From Nocardioides kongjuensis (GTDB lineage Bacteria; Actinomycetota; Actinomycetes; Propionibacteriales; Nocardioidaceae), in contig NZ_JACCBF010000001.1 of the NCBI RefSeq assembly GCF_013409625.1, forward strand, positions 1,615,001 to 1,679,000: DNA of 64,000 nucleotides, in the 5' to 3' direction. Shown one piece after another: positions 48,722 through 57,282 of the stretch. Below the pieces are notes generated by a model that ran no database searches, was not told the DNA's origin, and was given only the letters and a program-made list of their open reading frames with translations. Position numbers and translations under genes: made by a program. Every line of letters begins with the position of its first letter. The first letter of the stretch is position 1.

Positions 48722-49723
48722 TCAGCTTCCTTCCGAGGAGTGGCCGGGAAACACGTGGGCGGTCGGGTCGATGACGACCGCGGCGTTGTTGACGGCGGTC
48801 GCGGCCTCGCCGAAGCCGACCGCGATGAGCCGGACCTTGCCGGCGTACTCGGTGATGTCGCCGGCCGCGAACACCCGCGGCAGCGAGGTGCGCATCGAGG
48901 AGTCGACGACCACGTGGCGGCGGTGCGTCTCCAGGCCCCACTGCTGGAGCGGGCCGAGGTCGGCGACGAAGCCGAGCGCGGCCACGACGGCCGTCGCGGG
49001 TACGACGCGGGACTCGCCGTCGACGACCAGCTCGAGCTCGGCGAGCGGTCCCGTCGTCCCGCCGCCGGCGTCGCGGAGCGCGACGACCTCGGCCTTGGTG
49101 ACCACCTGGACCGAGGAGGCCAGGACCTGGTCGACGGTGCGCTGGTGGGCACGGAAGGCGTCGCGGCGGTGCACGAGGGTGACCGAGCGCGCGATCGGCT
49201 CGAGGTGGATCGCCCAGTCGAAGGCGCTGTCGCCACCGCCGACGATGACGACGTCCTGGTCGCGGTAGGGCTCGAAGCCCGGCACGAAGAACTCCACGCC
49301 GCGGCCGATCCAGCCCTCGGCCGCCGGGAGCGGGCGCGGGCTGAACTTGCCGATGCCGGCGGTGATGACCATCGCCTTCGCGCGCACGGCGGTGCCGTCG
49401 TCCAGCGTGAGGGTCAGGCCCTCGTCGTCGGTGACCAGGTCGGTGGCCGTCCGGCCGAGGAGCTGCTCCGGCTTCGCGGTCAGGGCCTGCGCGACGAGGC
49501 CCTCGACCAGGTCACGGCCCTTGACGTCCGGGAAGCCGGCGACGTCGAGGATCGCCTTCTCGGGGTACATCGCGGTGATCTGGCCGCCGAGCTCCGGCAG
49601 CGAGTCGACGAGCGCGACCCGCATCCCCCGGAACCCGGCGTAGTAGGTCGCGAACAGTCCGCTGGGACCGGCGCCGACCACGACCAGGTCGCAGTCCACG
49701 ATGCTCTCTCCCGGTGTGGCCAC
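48722..49723 (-). CDS. FAD-dependent ferredoxin-NADP reductase (TrxR-like)
   Basis: 333 residues. N-terminal FAD loop VVVGAGPSGLFATYYAG, NADPH loop VIVGGGDSAFDWAI, C-terminal FAD motif FAAGDITEYAGKVRLIAVGFGEA. The CxxC of thioredoxin reductase is missing, which marks the YumC-type ferredoxin/flavodoxin-NADP reductases. It heads the operon containing FdxD and is probably its reductase. GTG start at 49721-49723 lies six bases after TACAGT, so the mRNA is probably leaderless. Confidence 0.88.
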   Translation of the reverse strand: MATPGESIVDCDLVVVGAGPSGLFATYYAGFRGMRVALVDSLPELGGQITAMYPEKAILDVAGFPDVKGRDLVEGLVAQALTAKPEQLLGRTATDLVTDDEGLTLTLDDGTAVRAKAMVITAGIGKFSPRPLPAAEGWIGRGVEFFVPGFEPYRDQDVVIVGGGDSAFDWAIHLEPIARSVTLVHRRDAFRAHQRTVDQVLASSVQVVTKAEVVALRDAGGGTTGPLAELELVVDGESRVVPATAVVAALGFVADLGPLQQWGLETHRRHVVVDSSMRTSLPRVFAAGDITEYAGKVRLIAVGFGEAATAVNNAAVVIDPTAHVFPGHSSEGS

Positions 49724-49729
49724 GACCGA

Positions 49730-49745
49730 ACTGTAACGTGTTCTA
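49730..49745 (-). promoter_or_regulatory. KstR operator of the reductase-fdxD-hsd4A operon
   Basis: TGTAACGTGTTCTA at 49732-49745, identical to the site at 35410, with the same TACAGT -10 (49730-49735) and the same six-base spacing to a GTG. The stop codon of the last mce-associated gene (49743-49745) lies inside this operator. Confidence 0.85.
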
Positions 49746-50645
49746 GTTGGTCTTGTCTTGGGTCGGCGCGCCTTCGGACGGCGCGTCGCTGCTGGGGGCG
49801 TCGCTGCTGGGAGCGCCGGAGGGGGCGTCCTGCCGGGCCGCCGCGGACGGGTCGTCGGTGTCGAGCCGGTCGACGAGCCAGCCGTGGTCGGTGTGGACCA
49901 TCGTCACCAGCACGCGGTACGGCGTCACGACGGTCTCCTTCTTGCCGTCGCGCACCCGCTCCACGACCTGGTTGAGGAAGACCAGCGCCTCGAGCCGGGT
50001 CCGGTTGGCCCGCACCACGCCCTGGGCGACGACGCTCGCCTGGACCTTGAGCTGCTGCGCGATGCCCTGGTCCTTCACGTCCCCGATCGTCTTGAGGTAG
50101 TCCTTCTCGTAGCGCGACGTGGTGAGCGCGACCGCCTTCTTCACCTCGTCGTCGTACTTGCTGTAGTCGACCGAGACGAGCTCCTGGGCCGCCTTGGCGG
50201 CGGCCTCGACGCCGTCGCGCCACTGCAGCGCGGACGCCACGACCGGGCGGCCCTTGGGCACGACGAGGCTCCCGGTGGCGACGTCGTCACGGGCGGTCGC
50301 CTTGTCGTCGTCGCCCAACCGGTCGACGACGAGCAGCGCGAACTCGGCGACCAGCGCGATGGTCACCAGGGCGAGCACCGCGATCAGGATCCGGGTGGTG
50401 CGGGGACGCGCCAGCAGGCCCGGCCCGGCGTCGGTCGGTGTGGTCGGGTCGAGCGGTGCGGTCGGGTCCGCCAGAGAGTCGGCGGCCGCAGCCGCGTCCA
50501 CCACGTCGACCGCGTCGTCCGGGTCGTTCGGGTCGTTCGTGTCGTCGGTGAGCGGACGCGGGGCACCGGCCTGTCCGGCGATCCGGCGCGGCCGGGGGGT
50601 CTGTCCGCGGGAGCTGGCGGGCTTGCGGGGGGTGGGGCGGGTCAT
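49743..50645 (-). CDS. Mce-associated membrane protein 2
   Basis: 300 residues: charged, proline/aspartate-rich N-terminus with NDPNDPDD repeats, one membrane helix (about residues 84-108, TTRILIAVLALVTIALVAEF), then an NTF2-like extracytoplasmic domain (DYSKYDDEVKKAVALTTSRY). C-terminal tail repeats SSDAPSSDAPS. Typical of Mas/Mam proteins at the ends of mce operons, thought to stabilize or assist the importer. Last gene of the mce operon. Confidence 0.85.
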   Translation of the reverse strand: MTRPTPRKPASSRGQTPRPRRIAGQAGAPRPLTDDTNDPNDPDDAVDVVDAAAAADSLADPTAPLDPTTPTDAGPGLLARPRTTRILIAVLALVTIALVAEFALLVVDRLGDDDKATARDDVATGSLVVPKGRPVVASALQWRDGVEAAAKAAQELVSVDYSKYDDEVKKAVALTTSRYEKDYLKTIGDVKDQGIAQQLKVQASVVAQGVVRANRTRLEALVFLNQVVERVRDGKKETVVTPYRVLVTMVHTDHGWLVDRLDTDDPSAAARQDAPSGAPSSDAPSSDAPSEGAPTQDKTN

Positions 50646-50667
50646 CTGTTCCTCGTCCTGCGCAGCC

Positions 50668-51270
50668 TCAGCCCAGCGCGACGTACTGGAGGTCCTTGGT
50701 CAGCCAGCGACCGCCCTCCCGCACGAGCTCGAGCTGGATGCGGTAGTTGCGGGCCTCCGGCTGGAAGTTCGTCGTCTTGTTCTTCACCGTGCCGCTGGTC
50801 GCGACGATGGCCGTGGCCGTGTCCTCGTCACCGGCGACCAGGCCGGTCCAGACGACCTCGGCGACCATGTTCGACTGCGCCTCGGTGGCGAGCTTCTCGA
50901 GGTCCTTCGCGCCCTTGGAGTACTGCGAGAGGAAGGTGCCGGTCGCCATCGACTTGACCGCCTCGATCGTGCGGTCGGGGTCCTGGTAGTCGAAGTTCAC
51001 GAACGCGGTGACCATCTTGCTCGCGGCCTCGAGCTGGGCGGCGGTGCGCTCCTGCTCGGCGTCGTCCGCCAGCGGGACCGCCTCGACCAGTCCCCGGCCC
51101 ACGTCCTGTCCCGCACCGGGGACGACGTCGGTGCCGTTGACCTCGTTGTCCGAGGTGGAGACGTGGATGTAGAGGAGCAACAGCGCCACGCAGCCGCAGA
51201 CCACCGTGGCGGCGTAGAGGGCGATGTTGAGGCGGACGCGGCTCCTGTCCTGCGCCACGGGTGGGGTCAC
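50668..51270 (-). CDS. Mce-associated membrane protein 1
   Basis: 200 residues with one N-terminal membrane helix (LNIALYAATVVCGCVALLLL) and an NTF2-like domain (VNFDYQDPDRTIEAVKSMAT). GTG 51268-51270 overlaps the mce4F stop (GTGA). Paralogous in layout to the next gene. Confidence 0.85.
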   Translation of the reverse strand: MTPPVAQDRSRVRLNIALYAATVVCGCVALLLLYIHVSTSDNEVNGTDVVPGAGQDVGRGLVEAVPLADDAEQERTAAQLEAASKMVTAFVNFDYQDPDRTIEAVKSMATGTFLSQYSKGAKDLEKLATEAQSNMVAEVVWTGLVAGDEDTATAIVATSGTVKNKTTNFQPEARNYRIQLELVREGGRWLTKDLQYVALG

Positions 51271-52538
51271 TTGCTCGCCACCGGACCGACCAACAGCCAC
51301 TTCCACGCATCCCCTCCCAGGACGGAAAGGTCCTCCGGCTGCCGCAGCTCGACCGGAGTCCCCTGGTTGTCGACCAGCCCGGGCACCTGACCGGTGGACG
51401 GGTCGTAGGTGCCACTGTAGACGCGACCCGGCGAGGCCCGGTTCTTGCGGTACGCCGGCGCGTACTTGCTGCCGCGCATCGAGTACGGAGCCCCCGCGGT
51501 GCAGCCGACGTCGGCCGGCTTCTTGTCGGTCAGGTCCTGGGTCGAGCGCCACTCGGACGGCGGCAGGTAGCCCTGGGTGCACGGCGGCACGCTGTAGTCG
51601 AACTGCAGGTTGACGTGACCCCAGCCGTCCGCGGTGCTGCCGGTGGGTCCACCGGAGATGAGCACCGGGTAGGTGACGAGCAGCTGCTCGATGCCGTCGA
51701 GCTCGGTGACGAGCACCTGGTCGACGGTCACCAGGTCGCCCAGGAGCACCGGGACGGTCGGCGAGAGCTCCTTGAGCAGCCGGGTCAGTGCCTTCGCGGC
51801 CCCGGGGGTCGCGCTCAGCACCGTGCGCAGGTCGCCGTCGCTCCCCCGCAGCGCGCTGGTGAGCGTGTCGAGGTCCTCGGCGAACCGGCGGATGTTCTCC
51901 TTCTGCCCCTGCTGGGTCTTCAGGACGGCCAGGCCGCTGTCGAGCAGCTGGATCGTCTCGTCGGTGTGGGCGTTGGCCTCGGCGATGAACGCCGAGCCGC
52001 CGTCGAGCAGCTTCTGCAGGTCGTCACCGGTGTCGGTGAACATGGTGCCGAGCTCCTTGACGACCTTCTCGAGGCTGTCCTTGTCGACCGAGTCGACGAA
52101 GCGGTTGAGGTCGACCAGCAGGTCACCCTCGTCGACGGGCAGCGACTTGTCGTCGCCGGCGAAGCTCGAGCCGTCCTCGGCGTACGGCCCCTTCTCGTCG
52201 GGCGGCTGGAAGTCGAGGTACTGCTCGCCGACGGCCGAGAGGTTGTGCACGAACAGCCGCGAGTCCAGCGGCAGCCGGGTGTCCTCCTCGAGGTCGAGGG
52301 TGAGGTCGACGCCCTTCTCGGTGGTGTCCATCCTCGCCACCCGGCCGATCTTCACGCCCCGGTAGGTCACCTCGCTGCCCTCGAAGAGGCCGCCGGAGCC
52401 GGGCAGGCTCGCCGTGACCGTGATCCCCCGGCCGGTGATGCGGTCGACGACGCCGAGGTAGCTCGCCGCGATGTAGGTGATGCCGACGGCGCTGAGGACG
52501 ACGAACGCCATCAGCCGGATCCGTACGCCCCTGGTCAT
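51267..52538 (-). CDS. mce4F: Mce4F-type sterol importer subunit
   Basis: 423 residues: N-terminal membrane anchor (LMAFVVLSAVGITYIAASYL), MCE domain about residues 35-115 (SLPGSGGLFEGSEVTYRGVK), then a helical needle-forming part and a C-terminal tail with Cys (VGCTAGAPYSM). Sixth Mce subunit of the hexameric periplasmic channel. ATG 52536-52538 overlaps a tiny ORF's stop (ATGA), see 52535-52609. Confidence 0.9.
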   Translation of the reverse strand: MTRGVRIRLMAFVVLSAVGITYIAASYLGVVDRITGRGITVTASLPGSGGLFEGSEVTYRGVKIGRVARMDTTEKGVDLTLDLEEDTRLPLDSRLFVHNLSAVGEQYLDFQPPDEKGPYAEDGSSFAGDDKSLPVDEGDLLVDLNRFVDSVDKDSLEKVVKELGTMFTDTGDDLQKLLDGGSAFIAEANAHTDETIQLLDSGLAVLKTQQGQKENIRRFAEDLDTLTSALRGSDGDLRTVLSATPGAAKALTRLLKELSPTVPVLLGDLVTVDQVLVTELDGIEQLLVTYPVLISGGPTGSTADGWGHVNLQFDYSVPPCTQGYLPPSEWRSTQDLTDKKPADVGCTAGAPYSMRGSKYAPAYRKNRASPGRVYSGTYDPSTGQVPGLVDNQGTPVELRQPEDLSVLGGDAWKWLLVGPVASK

Positions 52539-52609
52539 CGGGGCCCCCGCGAAGTCGTGCGCTGGAGGAGCGCAGCGGGGGAAGCGGAGAACGTCGTGGG
52601 GTGGTTCAT
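52535..52609 (-). CDS. 24-codon ORF bridging mce4E and mce4F
   Basis: Fills the only sizeable gap inside the mce genes. Its ATG overlaps the mce4E stop (ATGA, 52606-52609) and its stop overlaps the mce4F ATG (ATGA, 52535-52538). It encodes MNHPTTFSASPAALLQRTTS plus four residues, with no recognizable domain. It may serve only to carry ribosomes across the gap; an in-frame coincidence is possible. Confidence 0.4.
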   Translation of the reverse strand: MNHPTTFSASPAALLQRTTSRGPR

Positions 52610-53973
52610 GCCAGTCCCCCGCCCAGCAGGCTCTGTGTCGATGTCCGGTACGACGACGGTCTCGCCCCGCCACCGGTCAGGCCGTTGAGCAGCCCGCCGA
52701 GCAGGCCGTTGGGCCCGAGCACGCCGTTCGAACCGCCGAGCAGGCCGCCGAGGTCGAGGTTGGGCAGCGAGGTCAGCAGCTTGCAGACCGGGCTGCCGCT
52801 GATCTTGGGGTCCTTGCACTTGGTCTGCAGGTCCTGGAGCAGGTTGACGTCACTGAGCACCTTGAGGCAGGACACGCTGGTGAGGCTGCCGCTCTTGAGG
52901 CACTTGGTGACCGAGTCGAGGACCTGGCCCAGGTCGGGCAGCTCGATCTCGGGCAGGCCGAGCGTCTTGTACAGGTTCTCGAGGTTGAGGTCGGCACGGA
53001 TGATCGTGTCGGCGTAGTCGCCCTGCACGATGTTGTTGGCCGCCTGCGGGAACGGGAAGCTCACCAGCAGGTTGAGACCGGGCGCGAGCTGCTCGTCGGC
53101 CTCGGTGAGCCGGCGCAGGATCGGGCTGAGGTCCGCGAGGATCTTCAGCACGTCCTCCTTGCTCGCGTTGATCACGCGCGTGCCGACCACGCCGAGCTCG
53201 TCGAGGGAGCCGAGCATCGCGACCAGCTCGTCGTGCTGGGCGGCGAGCACGTCGACGGCCGGACCGACGGCGTCGAGCGCGTCGCCGATGGTCTTCTTCT
53301 CGGCGTTCAGCGTCGAGGTCAGGTTGTTGAGCGACTCGAGCGCCTGGATGATGTCGAGCTTCTGCTGGTCGATGGTCCCGACCACCGAGTCCAGCGACGA
53401 CAGCAGGCTGCGCAGGCGGTCCTCACGACCGGACATCACCAGGTTGGCCTCCTTGGTGATGGTGCCGAGCTGGGCGACACCGCCTCCGCTGAGCAGGAAG
53501 GACAGCGCGCCGAGCACCTCCTCGACCTCGGGGTTGCGGCCCGTCTTGGCGAGCTCGATCTGGTCGCCCTGACCGAGCCGCCCGGTGGGCGCCTCCTGCT
53601 GGGGCGCCTGCAGCGAGACGTACTTCTCGCCCAGCAGGGAGACCTGCCGGATGTCGGCGATCGAGTTGTCGGGCAGCTTCACGTCGTCGCGCACCCGCAG
53701 GGTGACCTTGGCGTTCCAGCCCGAGCGCTCGACCTCGGTCACCTCGCCGACGACGACGTCGTCGACCATCACGGGAGAGCGCGGGACCACGTTGAGCACG
53801 TCGCGGAAGTACGCCGTGACCTCGAACGCGTCGTCGGCGTCGACCGGGTGCCCCGGCAGCGGCAGGTCGTAGGCACCGCTGAAGCTGCTGCACCCGGTGA
53901 GCAGGGCGGTGCCGAGCAGCAGCGCCACCAGGGCGTGCCACCTGCGGCGCAGCGACGGGCGCAGCGTGCTCAC
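52606..53973 (-). CDS. mce4E: Mce4E-type lipoprotein subunit
   Basis: 455 residues. Signal peptide with lipobox LLTGC, lipidated Cys28, as in LprN/Mce4E. MCE domain follows (residues about 45-125: VMVDDVVVGEVTEVERSG), then a long helical region and a Gly/Asn-rich tail (LGGLLGGSNGVLGPNGLLGG). GTG 53971-53973 overlaps the mce4D stop. The lipid anchor fixes this subunit to the outer face of the membrane. Confidence 0.92.
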   Translation of the reverse strand: MSTLRPSLRRRWHALVALLLGTALLTGCSSFSGAYDLPLPGHPVDADDAFEVTAYFRDVLNVVPRSPVMVDDVVVGEVTEVERSGWNAKVTLRVRDDVKLPDNSIADIRQVSLLGEKYVSLQAPQQEAPTGRLGQGDQIELAKTGRNPEVEEVLGALSFLLSGGGVAQLGTITKEANLVMSGREDRLRSLLSSLDSVVGTIDQQKLDIIQALESLNNLTSTLNAEKKTIGDALDAVGPAVDVLAAQHDELVAMLGSLDELGVVGTRVINASKEDVLKILADLSPILRRLTEADEQLAPGLNLLVSFPFPQAANNIVQGDYADTIIRADLNLENLYKTLGLPEIELPDLGQVLDSVTKCLKSGSLTSVSCLKVLSDVNLLQDLQTKCKDPKISGSPVCKLLTSLPNLDLGGLLGGSNGVLGPNGLLGGLLNGLTGGGARPSSYRTSTQSLLGGGLA

Positions 53974-55208
53974 GAGCCACCTCCGAGCAGGTTCTGGACC
54001 GAGACGTCGTCACCGGTGGAGTAGGACACGTCGGAGATCGACGGCACCTGGACGCCCTTCTTCGAGGCCGCCTGCTTCGGCAGGTACTGCTTGTAGCCGG
54101 GCGGCAGCCACGGCAGCTTGGTGACGATCGGCTCGATCAGCTTCTCGATCAGCTCGCAGGCGGTGTCCTTGAGCGCCGGCGGCATCGCCGGATGCTGCTG
54201 GATCAGACCGCAGATGAAGCCGTCGGCGTCCCACACGTTGCCGCCGATGGCGAACCGGGAGTTCTGGCTGTCGCTGACGTGGTCGAAGCCCATCGCCAGG
54301 TTGCCCATCGCGACCGGCGCCACCTCGACGGCGGTCTGGATGTTCTCCTTCTCCGACGCGATCGTGCTCATCACCTCGGTGAGCTTCTGGATGTCGGCGA
54401 CGAAGGCGTCGCGGTTGTTCTTGACGAACCCCTTGACGCTGCCGACCGCCTTCGCGACCGCGGCGACGGCCTTCTGCAGCTCGTCGCTCTCGTCGGCGAG
54501 CATCGCCGAGACGCCGGTGAGGTCCTGCATGAAGCCGCGGACCAGCGAGTCGTTCTCGGCGAGCGTGGTGGTGAACTTGGCGAGCTGGGTGACCGACTCG
54601 AACAGCGGCCCGGCGCCGTCGCCGAAGGTCTGCGCCGCGTCCGCGAGGTCCTGGATCATCTGGTTGCCCTTGGCACCCTGGCCGCTGAAGGCCTTGTTGC
54701 CTGCCTCGAGCAGGTGGTCGAGGGTGCCGTCGGCGTTGACGCCGTTGGGCCCCAGCGCCCGGGTCAACGCCTGGAGGCTGCCGTAGATGCGGTCCAGCTC
54801 GACCGGCACCGCGGTCTCGGGCAGCGCGATGTCGGCACCGTCGGCCATCACGTCGCCGCCCTGGAACACCGGGGTGAGCTGGACGAAGCGGTCCGCGACC
54901 AGCGTCGGCGTGACGATGACGGCCTGGGCCTTCGCCGGGACCTTGTAGGAGGCGTCGTACTCCATGTCGACCCGCACCGAGTTGCCCTCGGGGGTCACGG
55001 CGGTCACTTTGCCGACGTTGACGCCGAGGATCCGCACGTCGGTGCCCTTGTAGACGCTGACGGCCCGCGGGAAGTGCGCGGTGACGGTCTTCATCTGCGC
55101 CGGTGAGCGGACCAGGTTGACGCTCACGGCGAGCAGGAGGACGACGGCGACGAGCGCGATGACGCGCCGGTCGATGCGCTTGAGGACGGTGGACACCATG
55201 GCGATCAC
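53970..55208 (-). CDS. mce4D: Mce4D-type importer subunit
   Basis: 412 residues: membrane anchor (VIALVAVVLLLAVSVNLV), MCE domain (VYKGTDVRILGVNVGKVTAV), long helical region, Pro-rich end with Cys (GGNVWDADGFICGLIQQHP). GTG 55206-55208 overlaps the mce4C stop (GTGA); an ATG three codons later (55197-55199) is an alternative. The D-F letters are assigned by operon order. Confidence 0.9.
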   Translation of the reverse strand: MIAMVSTVLKRIDRRVIALVAVVLLLAVSVNLVRSPAQMKTVTAHFPRAVSVYKGTDVRILGVNVGKVTAVTPEGNSVRVDMEYDASYKVPAKAQAVIVTPTLVADRFVQLTPVFQGGDVMADGADIALPETAVPVELDRIYGSLQALTRALGPNGVNADGTLDHLLEAGNKAFSGQGAKGNQMIQDLADAAQTFGDGAGPLFESVTQLAKFTTTLAENDSLVRGFMQDLTGVSAMLADESDELQKAVAAVAKAVGSVKGFVKNNRDAFVADIQKLTEVMSTIASEKENIQTAVEVAPVAMGNLAMGFDHVSDSQNSRFAIGGNVWDADGFICGLIQQHPAMPPALKDTACELIEKLIEPIVTKLPWLPPGYKQYLPKQAASKKGVQVPSISDVSYSTGDDVSVQNLLGGGS

Positions 55209-56194
55209 AGCCCCGTTCCGGGGACGAACTCACCGGTCGGGATCGCGAGCACGTTCGCGGCGTACGCGTCGAACCAGGGCCCGGTGCCGATGATGTTGCT
55301 GAGGATGGACACATAGGGCCCGAGCGCGGCGAGGGTCGCCTTGAGCTTGTCCTTCTTGGAGACCAGGAAGCTCACCAGCCCGTCGACCTCGGCGAGGGCG
55401 GGGCCGATCTGCTGCTCGTTGTCCTTGACCACGCCGCGCAGCTCCTTGGCGAGGGTGCGGGCGTTGACGAGCAGTGCGTGCACGGCGTCCTTGCGCTTGG
55501 TCAGCTCCTGGAAGACGAGGTCGCTGTTCTTCATCAGGTCGACGATGTCGTCGCTGCGGTCGGCGAGGACCTTCGTGACCTCCTTCGAGCTCTCGAACAG
55601 GGTCTGGATCTCTGCGTCGCGCGACGCGATGCTGCGCGAGAGCCGGGAGATGCCGTCGAAGGAGGCCTGGATCTCGGGTGCGGACTCGTCGAGGGTGTCG
55701 GCGACGGTGTCCAGCGCCGTGGCGAGCTGCTGGGTGTCGATCTCCTCGGTCGTGGTGGTGAGGTCGCCGAAGACGCCGACGATGTCGTAGGCCGCCTGCG
55801 TGCGCTCCAAAGGGATGGTGCCGCCCTCGGCGAGCTGGCCCTTGCCCCCGGGGGTGAGGTCGAGGAACTTCTCGCCGAGCAGGTTGAGCACCTCGATCGA
55901 GGCGCTGCTCTCCTTGCCGAAGTCGACGTCGCCGTCGATCTCGAACTTCACCCGGACCCGGTCGCCGGCGAGGGTGACCGCGGCGACGCGGCCGACGCGG
56001 ATGCCGCCGACCTGGACGATGTTGCCCTTGTGGATGCCGCTGGCGTCGCTGAACTCGGCGTAGTAGGTCGTGCCGCGGAAACCGGGGAACTTGCCCAGGT
56101 TGAAGGTCGCGGCGGACACCACGGCCATCACCACGAGGGTGATGACGCCGAGGCGGAGGACGCGGGCGTCGCGGGCGCGCTGGTGCTTGTTCAT
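55205..56194 (-). CDS. mce4C: Mce4C-type importer subunit
   Basis: 329 residues. Membrane anchor LGVITLVVMAVVSAATFNL; MCE domain (IHKGNIVQVGGIRVGRVAAV) with the typical LLGEKFLDLTPGG; helical region to the end. The ATG at 56192-56194 overlaps the mce4B stop (ATGA), which decides against the GTG at 56206. Confidence 0.9.
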   Translation of the reverse strand: MNKHQRARDARVLRLGVITLVVMAVVSAATFNLGKFPGFRGTTYYAEFSDASGIHKGNIVQVGGIRVGRVAAVTLAGDRVRVKFEIDGDVDFGKESSASIEVLNLLGEKFLDLTPGGKGQLAEGGTIPLERTQAAYDIVGVFGDLTTTTEEIDTQQLATALDTVADTLDESAPEIQASFDGISRLSRSIASRDAEIQTLFESSKEVTKVLADRSDDIVDLMKNSDLVFQELTKRKDAVHALLVNARTLAKELRGVVKDNEQQIGPALAEVDGLVSFLVSKKDKLKATLAALGPYVSILSNIIGTGPWFDAYAANVLAIPTGEFVPGTGL

Positions 56195-57282
56195 CGGTCC
56201 TGACACCTCGGCGCCTTGGACTTGAAGGAGAAGTTCGTGAGGTAGTCCTCGATCTCCTTGAGGATCGGCAGGTCCTTGATGATGGGCAGCCGGATCCGCG
56301 CGGAGACGCCGCAGACGTAGTACTGGTACCAGGAGCCGTACGTGCCGGTGCGGGTCTGGTCGGTCATCATCTCCGGCATCCGGTTGAGGAGGCTGGCCAG
56401 GTTGTCCCGGTTCTCCTTCTTGTTCAGCAGCTTCGCCAGGTCGCGCAGCGCGGCGATGTCCTCCTTGACCAGCGGCCGGCCACGGCGCAGCAGGTCGGCG
56501 ACGGCGACGGTCAGCTCGGAGATGTTGTCGAGCGAGGAGCCGATCGTGTCGCGGTCCCTGGCGAGGTCGGTCATCCAGTCCTTGAGCGAGACGATGAGCG
56601 AGCTCAGCTGCTGGTGCCGGTCGTCGACCGTCTTCAGGGTCTGGGTCAGGTTGGTGATCACGTCCCCGACCAGCTGGTCGCGGTCGGCGAGGGTCGAGGT
56701 CAGCGACGCGGTGTGGTCGAGCAGGCTCTTGACCGTGCCTCCCTCGCCCTGGAGCACCTGGACCAGGTTCATGCTCAGCTCGTTGACCTGGTCGGGCGTC
56801 AGGGCCGCGAACAGGGGCTTGAAGCCGTCGAAGAGGACCGTCAGGTCGAGCGCCGGCTCGGTGTTGCCCACCGGGATGGTGGCGCCGTCGGCCAGCGGCT
56901 CCGCATCGGCCGCACCGGTGCCCTGCTCGAGCGCCATGTAGCGGTCGCCGACCAGGTTGAGGAACCGGATCTTGGCCTGCGACGCCGTGGTCATCTTGAC
57001 ACCGGAGTCGACCTTGAAGGTCACCTTGGCCATGGTGCGGTGGTAGTGCTCGACCTTCTTCACCTCGCCGACGTTGACGCCGGCGACCCGGACGTCGTCG
57101 CCCTTCTCCAGCATCGTGGCGTTGGTGAAGATCGCCTGGTACTCGTTGCGGTCGCCGAAGCCGACGTTGCCCATGATCACGGCCAGCAGGCCGGTCACGA
57201 ACACCGACACGAGCGTGAAGATGGCGAGCTTGATCGCCGCGGCCCTGGTGGCCGCGTTGCGCTGGTTCCCCCCGGGGTTCAT
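56191..57282 (-). CDS. mce4B: Mce4B-type importer subunit
   Basis: 363 residues. N-terminal membrane anchor (IKLAIFTLVSVFVTGLLAVI), MCE domain (MLEKGDDVRVAGVNVGEVKK; RFLNLVGDRYMALEQG), long coiled region and Cys-containing end (YYVCGVSARI). ATG at 57280-57282 overlaps the mce4A stop (ATGA); upstream open frame is shadow. Confidence 0.9.
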   Translation of the reverse strand: MNPGGNQRNAATRAAAIKLAIFTLVSVFVTGLLAVIMGNVGFGDRNEYQAIFTNATMLEKGDDVRVAGVNVGEVKKVEHYHRTMAKVTFKVDSGVKMTTASQAKIRFLNLVGDRYMALEQGTGAADAEPLADGATIPVGNTEPALDLTVLFDGFKPLFAALTPDQVNELSMNLVQVLQGEGGTVKSLLDHTASLTSTLADRDQLVGDVITNLTQTLKTVDDRHQQLSSLIVSLKDWMTDLARDRDTIGSSLDNISELTVAVADLLRRGRPLVKEDIAALRDLAKLLNKKENRDNLASLLNRMPEMMTDQTRTGTYGSWYQYYVCGVSARIRLPIIKDLPILKEIEDYLTNFSFKSKAPRCQDR

